From a virus, in IMG/VR virus record IMGVR_UViG_3300044535_000366, positions 1 through 22,194 of that record: DNA of 22,194 bases; one strand, 5' to 3'. Below are positions 6,812-15,705 of the stretch, one piece after another. Below the pieces are notes generated by a model. The model had not been told where the DNA came from and did no database searches. It saw only the letters and a program-made list of their open reading frames with translations. How positions within the stretch are numbered: position 1 is the first letter of the stretch; each line of letters begins with the position of its first letter. The translations under genes and the position numbers were made by a program.

Positions 6812-9800
6812 ATGGCTAACGGCAACTTTGATTTTAAGCTTCCAGATGGGCGCCTCATTCGGGTGGAAGGCGCCCCTTCAGAGGAGGCTGCCTATGCCTA
6901 TATGGATACGCAGTGGCCGACGCTGCGCCGCGAAATGCCCATTGAAGGCTTCTTCGAAAGTGCGGGTCAGCAGTTCAGGGGCCAAATCACTTCGCCGCTT
7001 GGTGCTGCCGCTGCTGGTGCTGCTGCCCTCGGAGCGCCGGAAACCCGCGCAGCAATCGAACAAGTTCGGCAAGAGTATAGCCCCGGCGACACCAACCCTG
7101 CAACGCGGGCACCCGAACTCCGCGACATCATTAGCCGTGATGCTGTCACCGCCCTAAAAGCATATGCGGGTCAGGCTGCCGGTTCTATTGCGGGCGTCGC
7201 TGCTGGCGCACTAACCGGCGCAGCCGTTGGCGGGACCATTGGCGCAGTCGGCGGTCTTCCGGGCGCAGCAGCAGGTGCAGCAACAGGCGCCCGCATCGGC
7301 ACTAGCGGCGGCCTCCTTGCGGGCGGCATCGACGAACTCTTCCAAGGTCTTACCGCCGAAGGCGTCGATCCCCAACTCGCGGGTCGCCTCGCTGTTACTG
7401 TCGGCCCGGCTATCGGGCGCATTGAGAACCGCTACGTCGAGCAAGCCCTGTCGCGTGCCCTCGGCAACCAAGTCGCGCCCGGCATTGCCAATCGCGTCGC
7501 GCAGCGGCTTATCGGCGGTCGAGCGGGTGGCATCCGGCAGACAGCAGCGGGCGGCGCAGCAGGCGAAGTCCTTGGCGAAACCCTCCGTCAGACCACCATC
7601 GGCGCTTTTACGGGCGAAGCCAATCTGGCCGAGCGCGCCGAACGCATTGCCGAAGCTGGCCTCGTTGGCACCGTCGGCGGCGCTGGTGTCGGCACGGCAA
7701 CCCGGTTTGCAGGGCGAGCCGGTCCTTCCGAAGCCCAACGTCAGCAGCAAGCCGCAGCCGAAGCCGAACAGCAGGCCCAAGCCCAAGCCCCGGTCCAACC
7801 CGGCGCTGCCGCTGGGGCTGCTGCTCCCGGCGAAGAAGGTGCTGCGCCCGCTACGCCTGCTGCTCCCGAGCCTTACTTTAGGCGCACGCCCATTCCGCAG
7901 TCGCCGGAACTTATTCGCACGCCCGAGCAGGCCGAAGCCCTTGCTGCAAGCGATCCCGAAAACTATACGCCGCCTCCCGCACTCACGACGCCCGAAGCAC
8001 GCCTTGCTTGGATCAACTTCAAGCGGCAAGCCGAGCACCAGCGTGATGTCCAGAACCTCCGCGAGAACGCAATCTCTAACTTTGCGGCTACACAGCCCGA
8101 TACTTTCTTTAGCAATCTAACGCAGGCGGCAGCCGAAGGCAACCTCAATAGCCTCAACCGCTTCTCCGCTAACGACGTTGCCAACGCGGCGCTGCGCTCC
8201 AGTGGCATCGAGCCGGGCCGCCTTTCTAAGGATGAACGAAAATTCGTCAACGAGCAGTTGAACATTCTGGCGAACGAAGGTATCCTAGTCAAGCCTACCG
8301 CATCCAGCTTCAGCGCTTCGTTCGACCCCCGCCCGCCAATCGTCGAACAAACTCCGCAAACCGAGTTCACCCAGCGCGAGCGGGAAGCAGCCCTGCGCGA
8401 CGTCGCTGACTTCAATGCTGCCTACGAGGCGGGCACTCTCGACCGCGTAAGCCCCTTCGAAGCTCGGCGCCGGTTCGCCCTCAAAACCCCGCCCCGCCAA
8501 CAGCCTGCCCCGACCCCCGCCCCCGAAGCGGCCCAGCCTGCCCCGCAAGCTGCGGCGGTTCCCTCGTCGGCTGCATTTGCTCAGACCGCCCCCGCCCCGC
8601 AAGCCCCCGCAGGCTTTAAGACTGCTCTCGGAAGCAGCTACGCCATAAACGAGCAGGGTCAGACGATCCGTACCAAGGGTTCGCCGGGTCGCGGACAAGG
8701 TAAAACCTATGAACCGCATAATGTCCTGTTCGTCACTCCCAACGAAGCGAACGACATCTTAGACGAATTGCGCGGGGGTAATACCTATCGCTTCATCGTA
8801 AACGATCCCGCAGGTCCGCGTCGTATTGAACCGGGTGAATCGCTTCAAGGCAAGCAGGCGGCGCTGGGTATTTTTCGCCCGGATGGTAGCGTCGTCCGTT
8901 ACGTCCCAGCGCAGATGCGTCCCGCTGTTGGCTTGTCGCCAGTGGAGTTGCGTGTCGAAGGAACTGGAACTGACCGCAAGTCCTTCCGTCACATCGGCAA
9001 CCCTATCACCGAACTAACAGGCGCCCCTCCTGCCCGGCCTACTCCTAGTGCCGCTCCTTCTCCTGCTCAGGAGCAACAGCAGCAACAGCGGCAGCGAGTG
9101 GAAGACCCGGCCAATCCGCGTGGACCGGAACGCAGCCCGGAGAAGTCTGAGCCTGGGCAGATGACGCAGCAGAACCCACCGCAAGAGTGGTCGCCCGCTT
9201 CTGACAATTCGCCGGAAGCTGACGTCGATCTAATGGAAACGGCCAATGGCGTCTATTCGCCGGTCGTTGGTCAGCTTCCGCCCGACACCGCCGCCGCCCA
9301 CGCAAACCTCAAGCGGGCTACCCGCGACGGCATGGGCTTCATGGGCCGCTGGTTCTACTCGCCTATCCTTACCGCGTCCAAGCTTATTCCGGCGGTGCGC
9401 CCCGCTGCCCGTGCCCTAAACGCTATGCGGCGCCGTGGCAACCAATATCAGGGTGAGGTGCAGCCGCTCCTTGCCGAAGGTGCTGCTGCGCTTTCGCCAC
9501 AAGAAATGTCAACGGTTGCGCGCCTCCGTGAAGAATCCTCGGTGCTGGGCCGCGAAGCGCCCGGCGTTGCTGCTCTTCCCGCCAACGCACGCACCTTCTT
9601 CAACAACCAGATTGCTGCGATGAATCGCATCTGGGACTACTGGATTTCTGCCAACGCCATCAAATACTTTGACCCTGCGGCCACGACGGACCCCGTTGAT
9701 AAAGCCCGGCTCAATGAGTTCTGGCGCAAGAACCGCAACAAGGATTTGTGGCAAATCCCGCCCGACGAACTGCGCGCCGCCTCTCCGCAGGGCTTCGCCA

Positions 9801-12166
9801 CCATGCAGGAACTTGATGCTCTCCGCAATCCCTACTACATGCCCATGATTGCAGAGGGCACCCACTTCATCGCCGCCTACAAGATCGGCGCAGATGGCAA
9901 GCGGACTGGCGCCCCCGTCAAGATGGTCGCTTTCAATCCGCTGCCCGCCAACAAGAAAGGTGGTCGGCGCCCCGATCCCGAAGTCTATGCGCGCGAAGAG
10001 CTTACGCGGCGCGGCATCACGCCCGACAAATACTACATCACGCCGCAGCCCGTCGAGTTTACCCGCGACCAGCAGGCCCGCGAACTCCGCGACGGTTCCG
10101 ACGCACTCGCCAAGATGCTGAACGACCTCAATAATGTTCGCAGCATTCGCAACGACAGCGAAGCCCAAAACGTGTTGCGGAGCTTCATGAAGTCGCTGGA
10201 CAAGGCCAAGATGAAAAGCTTCATGCGGCCTAACCAGGGCATCCTCATTCCCTTCACTACCCTCAACGACAGCACCTACCTGACCGACGTAGTGCCCCGT
10301 TACGCTGCGGCGCTTGGCAAGCTTCAGGCCCGCATCTACACCAACGACAGTTTCAATAGGGGCGTCCAGAACCTCGACGCGGCCAACCAAGAATACTTCC
10401 GCGATCTGCGCGACTACGCCAGCCAGCCCACCGAATCTACGGTTGTGGCTCGTCTGCGGACGCTGTCCTTCCATTACTTCATTGGTCCCGCGCTCGACTC
10501 CATGCTGCTGAACATGACTTCGACTTACAACAGCACGATGCCCCTTCTCATTCGCGACAGCGGTAATCCCCGCCAAGCCATCGCCATGGGGCAGGGCGCT
10601 CTTAACGACGTCATCAAATACATCGAACAAGCTCTCAAGTCCGACACCAAGAACTTCGACAACGTCATCGTCAATGCGGGCCGAACCCCGGCTGAACGCG
10701 CGGCCCTTCGTCGGGCTGCCCAGCTTGGCGCGTTCCCGCCTGCCATGACCGTCGATATGGGCGCTATCTCGGAAGGCGTTCGCACCCAAACCCTGATCGA
10801 CGCTGGTATCCCCAAGGCCGCCACCGTCGCCAAGAACTTCAACCGACTGCTCAATCTCTTTGGTAAGCCGCAGCAGGCTGCCGAGCAGGTCAACCGCGCC
10901 GCCGCCTTCCTGGCTGCCTTCCGGCTCGCGCAAGTAAATCCCGCCGTCATCGAGCGCGCTAACAGCATCGACGGCTACAACTTCACGGGACCGGATGCCA
11001 CCTTCGAATATGCGATGAGCCGCGTTGATGACAGCCAGTTCATCATGACGCCTGAAGACCGCGCCCTGATTTTGCGCGCCACCCCGCTCAACGAACTCGC
11101 CTTCCAGTTCATGTCGTATCCGTTCAAGATGACGGAGGTTTTCCTTCGCCAAGGCTCTAACGCAATTCGCGGCATCAAGGAAGGCAACCCCGAACTCGCC
11201 AAGGTTGGCGCGCTGGGCCTCATGTCCTACACCGTCCCGCTCGTCTTCCTGGCTGGCGTATGGGGTTTCCCCGGCGCCGAACTCCTGCGTGACGCCCTTG
11301 AAGAACTCATCAAGACTGTGTGGAAGGACGTCGAGAACTTCGACCAAGAACTCTACGAATATGCCCGTGACCTTCCCCTCATCGGCAGCCAGTTCACCGC
11401 CGACCTCGTTACGCGGGGCGCCCCTCACGCCCTCGGCATGTTCACAGGCTCGACTCGTCTTGGCCTGAACCCCTTCCAGTTCCAAGACCTCATGAGTGCC
11501 GGTCCCGCTATGGCCCTTGGCCCTGTCGGTTCTCTGCCCGGCAAGGCCGCCGAAGCCTACCAATTCGCTAAGGAAGGCGACTACCTCAATGCGCTGGCCT
11601 CCATCATGCCGCGCTTCGCTGGCAACATTGCGCGCGGCGTCAACGTAGGCTTTGGCACCGGAGAAGTCCGTACGCCCGAAGGCCGCACTACCATCAACCA
11701 GCATCAGATCGCTGAACTCGACAGCCAACAGGGTGTCCCTACTTGGATTCGTATGGCAGTCGGCCTGCCCCCGCCCGAGTTCCTTGATATTCGCACCGCG
11801 CGCCGCTACGCTGAAGAACTCTCTAAGGCTTCGCGCCCCTACACCGAGTGGGCCAACAACTCCATTGCGCGCATCCTGGCCGAACAGCAACGCGCCCGCG
11901 AACGCGGCGACACCGCTGGAGAAGCTCAGTTGCAGCGCGAATACGACGAACTCCTGAGCGAAATCAACGCACGCAACGACCGCCTCATAGCAGAAGGTAA
12001 GAGCGCCCTCGTCTATCGCCGCAACGACACGGCCATCCGCGACCGCATCCGCGACCGCCTTGAGGGCACCACCGAACCTGACCGCCTCATCCAGCGGGGC
12101 AGCCCCCGTAGCCGCGAAAACATCCGCGAAATGCTTGAGTCGCGCGGCCTACCCCCAACTCAATAA
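6812..12166 (+). CDS. Very large polyvalent/internal virion protein (ejection candidate)
   Basis: This 1784-residue protein takes a quarter of the window. Residues 6-35 (FDFKLPDGRLIRVEG, then AAYAYMDTQW) match a small N-terminal domain found at the start of many phage polyvalent or tail-region proteins. Residues 119-172 are a long Gly/Ala zipper. Low-complexity Pro/Ala/Gln linkers lie near 305-355, 563-603 and 740-766. The C-terminal 900 residues are mostly helical, with conserved-looking segments FHYFIGPALDSMLLNMTSTYNS (split, about 1220-1242), NRLLNLFGKPQQAAEQVNRAAAF (about 1345-1367) and PLNELAFQFMSYPFKMTEVF (about 1428-1447). A hydrophobic stretch runs near 1468-1491. This resembles the large-polyvalent-protein associated regions of podovirus internal proteins that enter the host with DNA. 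No lysozyme, protease or polymerase motif was found by eye. The start ATG (6812) follows the previous stop by three bases. Confidence 0.7.
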   Translation: MANGNFDFKLPDGRLIRVEGAPSEEAAYAYMDTQWPTLRREMPIEGFFESAGQQFRGQITSPLGAAAAGAAALGAPETRAAIEQVRQEYSPGDTNPATRAPELRDIISRDAVTALKAYAGQAAGSIAGVAAGALTGAAVGGTIGAVGGLPGAAAGAATGARIGTSGGLLAGGIDELFQGLTAEGVDPQLAGRLAVTVGPAIGRIENRYVEQALSRALGNQVAPGIANRVAQRLIGGRAGGIRQTAAGGAAGEVLGETLRQTTIGAFTGEANLAERAERIAEAGLVGTVGGAGVGTATRFAGRAGPSEAQRQQQAAAEAEQQAQAQAPVQPGAAAGAAAPGEEGAAPATPAAPEPYFRRTPIPQSPELIRTPEQAEALAASDPENYTPPPALTTPEARLAWINFKRQAEHQRDVQNLRENAISNFAATQPDTFFSNLTQAAAEGNLNSLNRFSANDVANAALRSSGIEPGRLSKDERKFVNEQLNILANEGILVKPTASSFSASFDPRPPIVEQTPQTEFTQREREAALRDVADFNAAYEAGTLDRVSPFEARRRFALKTPPRQQPAPTPAPEAAQPAPQAAAVPSSAAFAQTAPAPQAPAGFKTALGSSYAINEQGQTIRTKGSPGRGQGKTYEPHNVLFVTPNEANDILDELRGGNTYRFIVNDPAGPRRIEPGESLQGKQAALGIFRPDGSVVRYVPAQMRPAVGLSPVELRVEGTGTDRKSFRHIGNPITELTGAPPARPTPSAAPSPAQEQQQQQRQRVEDPANPRGPERSPEKSEPGQMTQQNPPQEWSPASDNSPEADVDLMETANGVYSPVVGQLPPDTAAAHANLKRATRDGMGFMGRWFYSPILTASKLIPAVRPAARALNAMRRRGNQYQGEVQPLLAEGAAALSPQEMSTVARLREESSVLGREAPGVAALPANARTFFNNQIAAMNRIWDYWISANAIKYFDPAATTDPVDKARLNEFWRKNRNKDLWQIPPDELRAASPQGFATMQELDALRNPYYMPMIAEGTHFIAAYKIGADGKRTGAPVKMVAFNPLPANKKGGRRPDPEVYAREELTRRGITPDKYYITPQPVEFTRDQQARELRDGSDALAKMLNDLNNVRSIRNDSEAQNVLRSFMKSLDKAKMKSFMRPNQGILIPFTTLNDSTYLTDVVPRYAAALGKLQARIYTNDSFNRGVQNLDAANQEYFRDLRDYASQPTESTVVARLRTLSFHYFIGPALDSMLLNMTSTYNSTMPLLIRDSGNPRQAIAMGQGALNDVIKYIEQALKSDTKNFDNVIVNAGRTPAERAALRRAAQLGAFPPAMTVDMGAISEGVRTQTLIDAGIPKAATVAKNFNRLLNLFGKPQQAAEQVNRAAAFLAAFRLAQVNPAVIERANSIDGYNFTGPDATFEYAMSRVDDSQFIMTPEDRALILRATPLNELAFQFMSYPFKMTEVFLRQGSNAIRGIKEGNPELAKVGALGLMSYTVPLVFLAGVWGFPGAELLRDALEELIKTVWKDVENFDQELYEYARDLPLIGSQFTADLVTRGAPHALGMFTGSTRLGLNPFQFQDLMSAGPAMALGPVGSLPGKAAEAYQFAKEGDYLNALASIMPRFAGNIARGVNVGFGTGEVRTPEGRTTINQHQIAELDSQQGVPTWIRMAVGLPPPEFLDIRTARRYAEELSKASRPYTEWANNSIARILAEQQRARERGDTAGEAQLQREYDELLSEINARNDRLIAEGKSALVYRRNDTAIRDRIRDRLEGTTEPDRLIQRGSPRSRENIREMLESRGLPPTQ

Positions 12167-12172
12167 AAAATA

Positions 12173-12201
12173 TTGACAGTCTGGCAGGAGAATAGTATCC
12201 T
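12173..12201 (+). promoter_or_regulatory. Sigma70-like promoter of the glycosylation/counter-defense cassette
   Basis: The -35 is a perfect TTGACA (12173-12178) and the -10 is TATCCT (12196-12201), separated by exactly 17 bases in a short AT-rich gap. The expected start point, about seven bases past the -10, is 12208, the A of the ATG of the downstream gene, so the mRNA would be leaderless. A purine-rich GGCAGGAG (12183-12190) lies 17 bases before the ATG. That is too far to be a normal ribosome site, and it would lie upstream of the transcript. Confidence 0.75.
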
Positions 12202-12207
12202 ACCGGC

Positions 12208-12996
12208 ATGTCAAAATTTGCCTATTACATTGGTGTTGATCACCGCGAGCCCGAAGCTCTCCGTGTAACTGAGTCGTCTGTCCGAGCCTACGCCAGTAAG
12301 CCCGTTCAGATCGGCCACCTAGAACACATCGACCTGCGAAGGCGCCAACTCTTTGATCGCCCGTGGCGCATCAACGAAGACGGCACCTACATGGACGAAC
12401 GTGACGGGCGGCCCTTCAGCGTCCAGTTCTCCCACTCGCGCTTCCTGACGCCCATCGTCGCCAAGCAAGACGGCATCACCGACTGGGCTCTCTTCACGGA
12501 CTCGGATCTCCTCTGGATTGATGACATCCACAAGTTGCTGTGTGAGGCTGACCCGTCAAAGACGGTCATGGTCGTGCCCCACAATTTCCAACCGGGCGCC
12601 ACGATTAAGATGGACGGTCAGAAGCAATCTCAATATGCCAGAAAGCTGTGGTCTTCTGTCATGCTGTGGAATCTCAAGTCCAAGCTGTTACCCACCTTCG
12701 AGATGGTAAACTCCGCTCCCGGCAGTTACCTTCATGCTTTCGAGTGGCTAGACGATTCCGACATCGGTTATCTCTCCGAAAGCTGGAACTGGATACCTAA
12801 TTACAGTCCCACAACTGACAAGGGAATTGAGGCGGAAAACAATAATCGTCCGCTCCCCATTAACGCAATCCATTATACCATGGGGCCGCCTGTGGCTGGC
12901 ATGGACAACCGGGAACCGACAGCTTTCGACGAAATGTGGCGCGGCCACTTGAAAACCGCCATGCAGCAATTTGCTGACGATCTTCCAAGTGGCTAA
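12208..12996 (+). CDS. GT8-like glycosyltransferase (GT-A fold)
   Basis: This 262-residue protein resembles family 8-type glycosyltransferases. The N-terminus YYIGVDHREPEA (6-17) matches the nucleotide-sugar binding start of the fold. WALFTDSDLLW (93-103) holds the metal-binding DxD (D98-S-D100). KMDGQKQSQYARKLWSSVMLWN (split, 134-155) and LHAFEWL (175-181) match the acceptor-side region. IHYTMGPP (221-228) supplies the C-terminal metal-binding His. It would move a sugar from a nucleotide donor to an unknown acceptor in the cytoplasm. It opens a cassette with its own promoter and has no Shine-Dalgarno (leaderless). The second sugar-related gene lies after an inserted nuclease. Donor and acceptor cannot be read from sequence; phage glycans, virion proteins or host surface sugars are candidates. 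Confidence 0.78.
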   Translation: MSKFAYYIGVDHREPEALRVTESSVRAYASKPVQIGHLEHIDLRRRQLFDRPWRINEDGTYMDERDGRPFSVQFSHSRFLTPIVAKQDGITDWALFTDSDLLWIDDIHKLLCEADPSKTVMVVPHNFQPGATIKMDGQKQSQYARKLWSSVMLWNLKSKLLPTFEMVNSAPGSYLHAFEWLDDSDIGYLSESWNWIPNYSPTTDKGIEAENNNRPLPINAIHYTMGPPVAGMDNREPTAFDEMWRGHLKTAMQQFADDLPSG

Positions 12997-13561
12997 AATA
13001 TACTACAACGACAAGCCGTGTAAGCATGGACACTCGGCGGGGCGCTATGAAGCCTCTCGTCAATGTGTCGTGTGCCACAAAGAAACACAAGATAGGCGCC
13101 GCCAATCTCCTGAAGGTAAGGCTGCCCACTTGGCGCGGGTAAAAGACTGGCAACAACGCAACCCCGAAAAGGTACTTTCTTATAAGAAGAAATACCTAGA
13201 CGAAAACCGCGAGCAAATATACGCGCGACTTGCTGACTATCGAAAAGCTTTTCCAGAACGGCGAAAAGCCGTAACACGCGCCTATGCAGTAAAGAACAAA
13301 GATAAGATTTGCGCGTCATCCAGACAGCGTCAAGCCAAAAAGCTTTATGCCATGCCTGCGTGGGTAGATAAAAATGAAATCCAAATTATATACGAACAAT
13401 GCTCATATATAAGCAGGCTCATGGCCGTTCCACATGAAGTAGATCACATAGTGCCTCTTCAAAATTCAAAGGTTTGCGGCCTGCACGTACCGTGGAATTT
13501 GCAAATCATTCCTACTGTAGAAAACCGCCGTAAGGCAAATGTCTTCCAAGGGTTTAGATAA
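12989..13561 (+). CDS. HNH homing-type endonuclease
   Basis: This 190-residue protein ends in an HNH core: HEVDHIVPLQNSKVCGL (149-165, with D152-H153) and HVPWNLQIIPTVENRRKAN (166-184, with N170 and the final Asn). The N-terminus carries a zinc-knuckle arrangement, CKHGHSAGRYEASRQCVVC (11-29), typical of phage free-standing HNH enzymes. A long Lys/Arg-rich helical linker lies between. The DNA is clearly AT-richer and uses different codons than the flanking genes, a sign of recent transfer. I choose GTG at 12989 because MAKIYYNDKPCKHGH then begins the typical N-terminus. A TTG at 12971 in the same frame would lie deeper inside the upstream gene. The gene overlaps the end of the glycosyltransferase by 8 bases, and its stop overlaps the next ATG. 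It probably spreads itself by cutting a related genome lacking it. Confidence 0.8.
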   Translation: MAKIYYNDKPCKHGHSAGRYEASRQCVVCHKETQDRRRQSPEGKAAHLARVKDWQQRNPEKVLSYKKKYLDENREQIYARLADYRKAFPERRKAVTRAYAVKNKDKICASSRQRQAKKLYAMPAWVDKNEIQIIYEQCSYISRLMAVPHEVDHIVPLQNSKVCGLHVPWNLQIIPTVENRRKANVFQGFR

Positions 13562-15705
13562 TGCGCGCTAAGATCATCACCACCATCGGCCCCAACTCAT
13601 GGGAACGCTATGGCCTGCGCTTCGCAGAATCCTTCACGAAGTTCTGGCCCGCCGATATCGCCCTCGAAATCTGGCACCACGACCTCGACGGCAACGTGCC
13701 CGAGTTCCCCGACGTCACCTTCCATGCCCTCGAAGATACCGCTTCCTTCCAGAAGCTCAAGGCCCACATCGGCGCCCAAGCCAAGGACGGCCCGTCGCTG
13801 GACTACTGCTTCAAGGCGGTGGCCCTCGCTTCCAGCGTGACACCGGACCTCGACTGGATTGGCTTCATCGACGCAGACACCGAAACCATGCGGCCCGTCG
13901 ATGAAGCCCTGCTGGCCGAACTGTTCGACGACAACCATCACCTGACTTACCTGTATCGGCGCTCGGCCAAGGAAAGCGAGGGTTCTTGGTTTGCCTTCAA
14001 TCTGGCTACCGTCAAGGGCGCCTCCCTGCTGGCCGATTATTGGGGCCTCTACAATTCGCTTGAAGCCTTTCACTACAAGAAGGCCCACGACAATGCAATC
14101 CTTGACCGCATCACCCTGCTGCACCAAGCGCATGGCCTTCAAGTCAAGAACCTGTCGCCCGGCTGTCTTGGCCTCGACGCCTTTCACCAGTCGCCGCTTG
14201 CCGCCTACATGGTCCACTACAAAGGCCCCGACAAGCAGACCATCGCCAACCCGGCCCTCGGTTCCCCGGCCCGCTACGAAACCCTGTGCGAAATCCTAAC
14301 GGCCTCTGTCGCTGCCACTAACGCCGCCCGCCTCGTCGAAGTCGGCACATGGAACGGCAGTCGCGCAATCCAGATGGCAAACGCGGCCTTCGCTGCCGGG
14401 GCCGTGACCGTCTCCTACATCGGCTTCGACACCTTCGAAGGCGGCAACGACCGCGTTTATGAAGGCCATACCAAGCCGCACGCCGACTCGTGGATTGTCC
14501 GCAACCGCCTCAACAACTACGCCCAGGTGATGGCGCGTAAGGGCCTGACCTTCGACTTCTCCCTAGTCATGGGCAACACGCTTGAGACGCTGCCCGGTTC
14601 ACCCGACCTCGTAGCCGACGCCACCTTCGCTTACATTGACGGCGGCCACTCCTACGAAACCACCAAATCTGATTATGAATGCCTGAAGCATGTGCCTTAC
14701 ATCGTCTTCGATGACGTCATTGTCAACGAGGAAGAAGGTGCGCCCGAGGGTCCGCGCCGTATCATGCAGGAGATCGAAGGGCAGAAGCGGATCATCACCA
14801 GCGGCGATGGCTACTCCGGTCTGGAGCAAACCATTTCGCTTGGCGTCGTCGTGCGCGACAACTATCCGGTGCCGGAACTCCGCACCCGCATCGAAGTGAA
14901 GCCCGTCGATTCTGTTGACAAGGGCGAGCAACTTCAGCATATTGCGGATAACGCTGCCGCCATTCCAACTTGGATCGGCTCCTACCAAGCCCACACCGGC
15001 ATTGCTTTGTTCGTCAGTGCGGGGCCTACCCTGCCCGACCACATCGAAGACATTCGTGCCAAGCAGGCAGCCGGTGCCGTTGTCTTCGCAGTCAAGCACG
15101 CCTTCCCCGTTCTGAAGGCCGCCGGTATCCGGCCCGACTGGACTGTCATTCTTGATCCGCGCCCGGTCGATGGCAAGTCCACGCACGGCATCATTCGCAC
15201 CGAACTGTTCGCGGACGTCGATGCCAATGACCGCTTTCTCTTCGCGACCATGACGCATCCGTCGGTGCGTAAGGTGCTAGAAGAAAAGGGCGCCCAGCTT
15301 TACGGTTGGCACGCCCACACCCAAGCCACCCTAGCTGCCAAGCCACCGGCCTTCGACACCGGCCTCGTCGTTGCAGGGGGCACTTGCTCTGCGACCCGCA
15401 TCCCGATGCTAGCTTTCGTCATGGGCTTCCGCCGCTTCGAGTTCTACGGCTACGACTTCTTCTACCCCGACAACGTGCAGCAGTCCGACGTCAAGCAACA
15501 ACTGATGCGCGTTAACTTGGGCACTGACCAGAAGTCCTACCTGACGACGGGCGAACTCATCGCCGCGATGCAGGACCTCGGCCAATGGAATCGGTGGCTG
15601 GTCGAGAACCGCATCACCGTCACCTTCCACGGCGAGGGCGCGGGCGCAGCCATCTGGAACCAGACCACCGCCGCCTACAAAGCCCCAGAGGAATATCCAT
15701 TCTAA
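13561..15705 (+). CDS. Three-domain glycosyltransferase / SAM methyltransferase / DUF115 (MAF-like) protein
   Basis: This 714-residue fusion has three recognisable parts. Residues 1-225 form a GT-A-like glycosyltransferase with LDWIGFIDADTETM (97-110; DxD at 104-106), HDNAILDRI (176-184) and a terminal HYKGPDK (219-225). Residues about 235-440 form a class I methyltransferase of the CmcI/Methyltransf_24 type, with LVEVGTWNGSRAI (258-270; SAM-binding loop), GFDTFEGGND (288-297), YIDGGHSYETTKSDYE (358-373) and IVFDDV (381-386). Residues about 475-700 match DUF115 (MptE/MAF-like), with ALFVSAGPTL (482-491), DWTVILDP (526-533), GLVVAGGTCSATRIP (601-615) and FYGYDFFY (628-635). DUF115 domains occur in flagellin glycosyltransferases of the MAF family. 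The protein could build and methylate a sugar and attach it to a protein. Translation is coupled to the genes on both sides (TAATG). Confidence 0.8.
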   Translation: MRAKIITTIGPNSWERYGLRFAESFTKFWPADIALEIWHHDLDGNVPEFPDVTFHALEDTASFQKLKAHIGAQAKDGPSLDYCFKAVALASSVTPDLDWIGFIDADTETMRPVDEALLAELFDDNHHLTYLYRRSAKESEGSWFAFNLATVKGASLLADYWGLYNSLEAFHYKKAHDNAILDRITLLHQAHGLQVKNLSPGCLGLDAFHQSPLAAYMVHYKGPDKQTIANPALGSPARYETLCEILTASVAATNAARLVEVGTWNGSRAIQMANAAFAAGAVTVSYIGFDTFEGGNDRVYEGHTKPHADSWIVRNRLNNYAQVMARKGLTFDFSLVMGNTLETLPGSPDLVADATFAYIDGGHSYETTKSDYECLKHVPYIVFDDVIVNEEEGAPEGPRRIMQEIEGQKRIITSGDGYSGLEQTISLGVVVRDNYPVPELRTRIEVKPVDSVDKGEQLQHIADNAAAIPTWIGSYQAHTGIALFVSAGPTLPDHIEDIRAKQAAGAVVFAVKHAFPVLKAAGIRPDWTVILDPRPVDGKSTHGIIRTELFADVDANDRFLFATMTHPSVRKVLEEKGAQLYGWHAHTQATLAAKPPAFDTGLVVAGGTCSATRIPMLAFVMGFRRFEFYGYDFFYPDNVQQSDVKQQLMRVNLGTDQKSYLTTGELIAAMQDLGQWNRWLVENRITVTFHGEGAGAAIWNQTTAAYKAPEEYPF

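Noticed and set aside
9509-11890. A 793-codon open frame antisense to the 1784-aa gene.
   Set aside because: GC-rich codon bias on the plus strand suppresses stops on the opposite strand. There is no ribosome site, no recognisable domain and no intergenic room, and the product has composition typical of shadow frames.
12971-12988. TTG start for the HNH gene.
   Set aside because: It lies inside the glycosyltransferase gene and adds six residues not typical of the family; GTG at 12989 gives the expected N-terminus.
12999-13004. TATACT as a possible private -10 for the HNH gene.
   Set aside because: No -35 is found at 16-18 bases, and the sequence lies within the gene's own coding start.
15585-15704. 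Upstream extension of the hairpin-protein frame inside the 714-aa gene.
   Set aside because: The extension reads as an Arg/His-rich shadow of the fusion gene. The ATG at 15705 sits in the TAATG junction used throughout the window.
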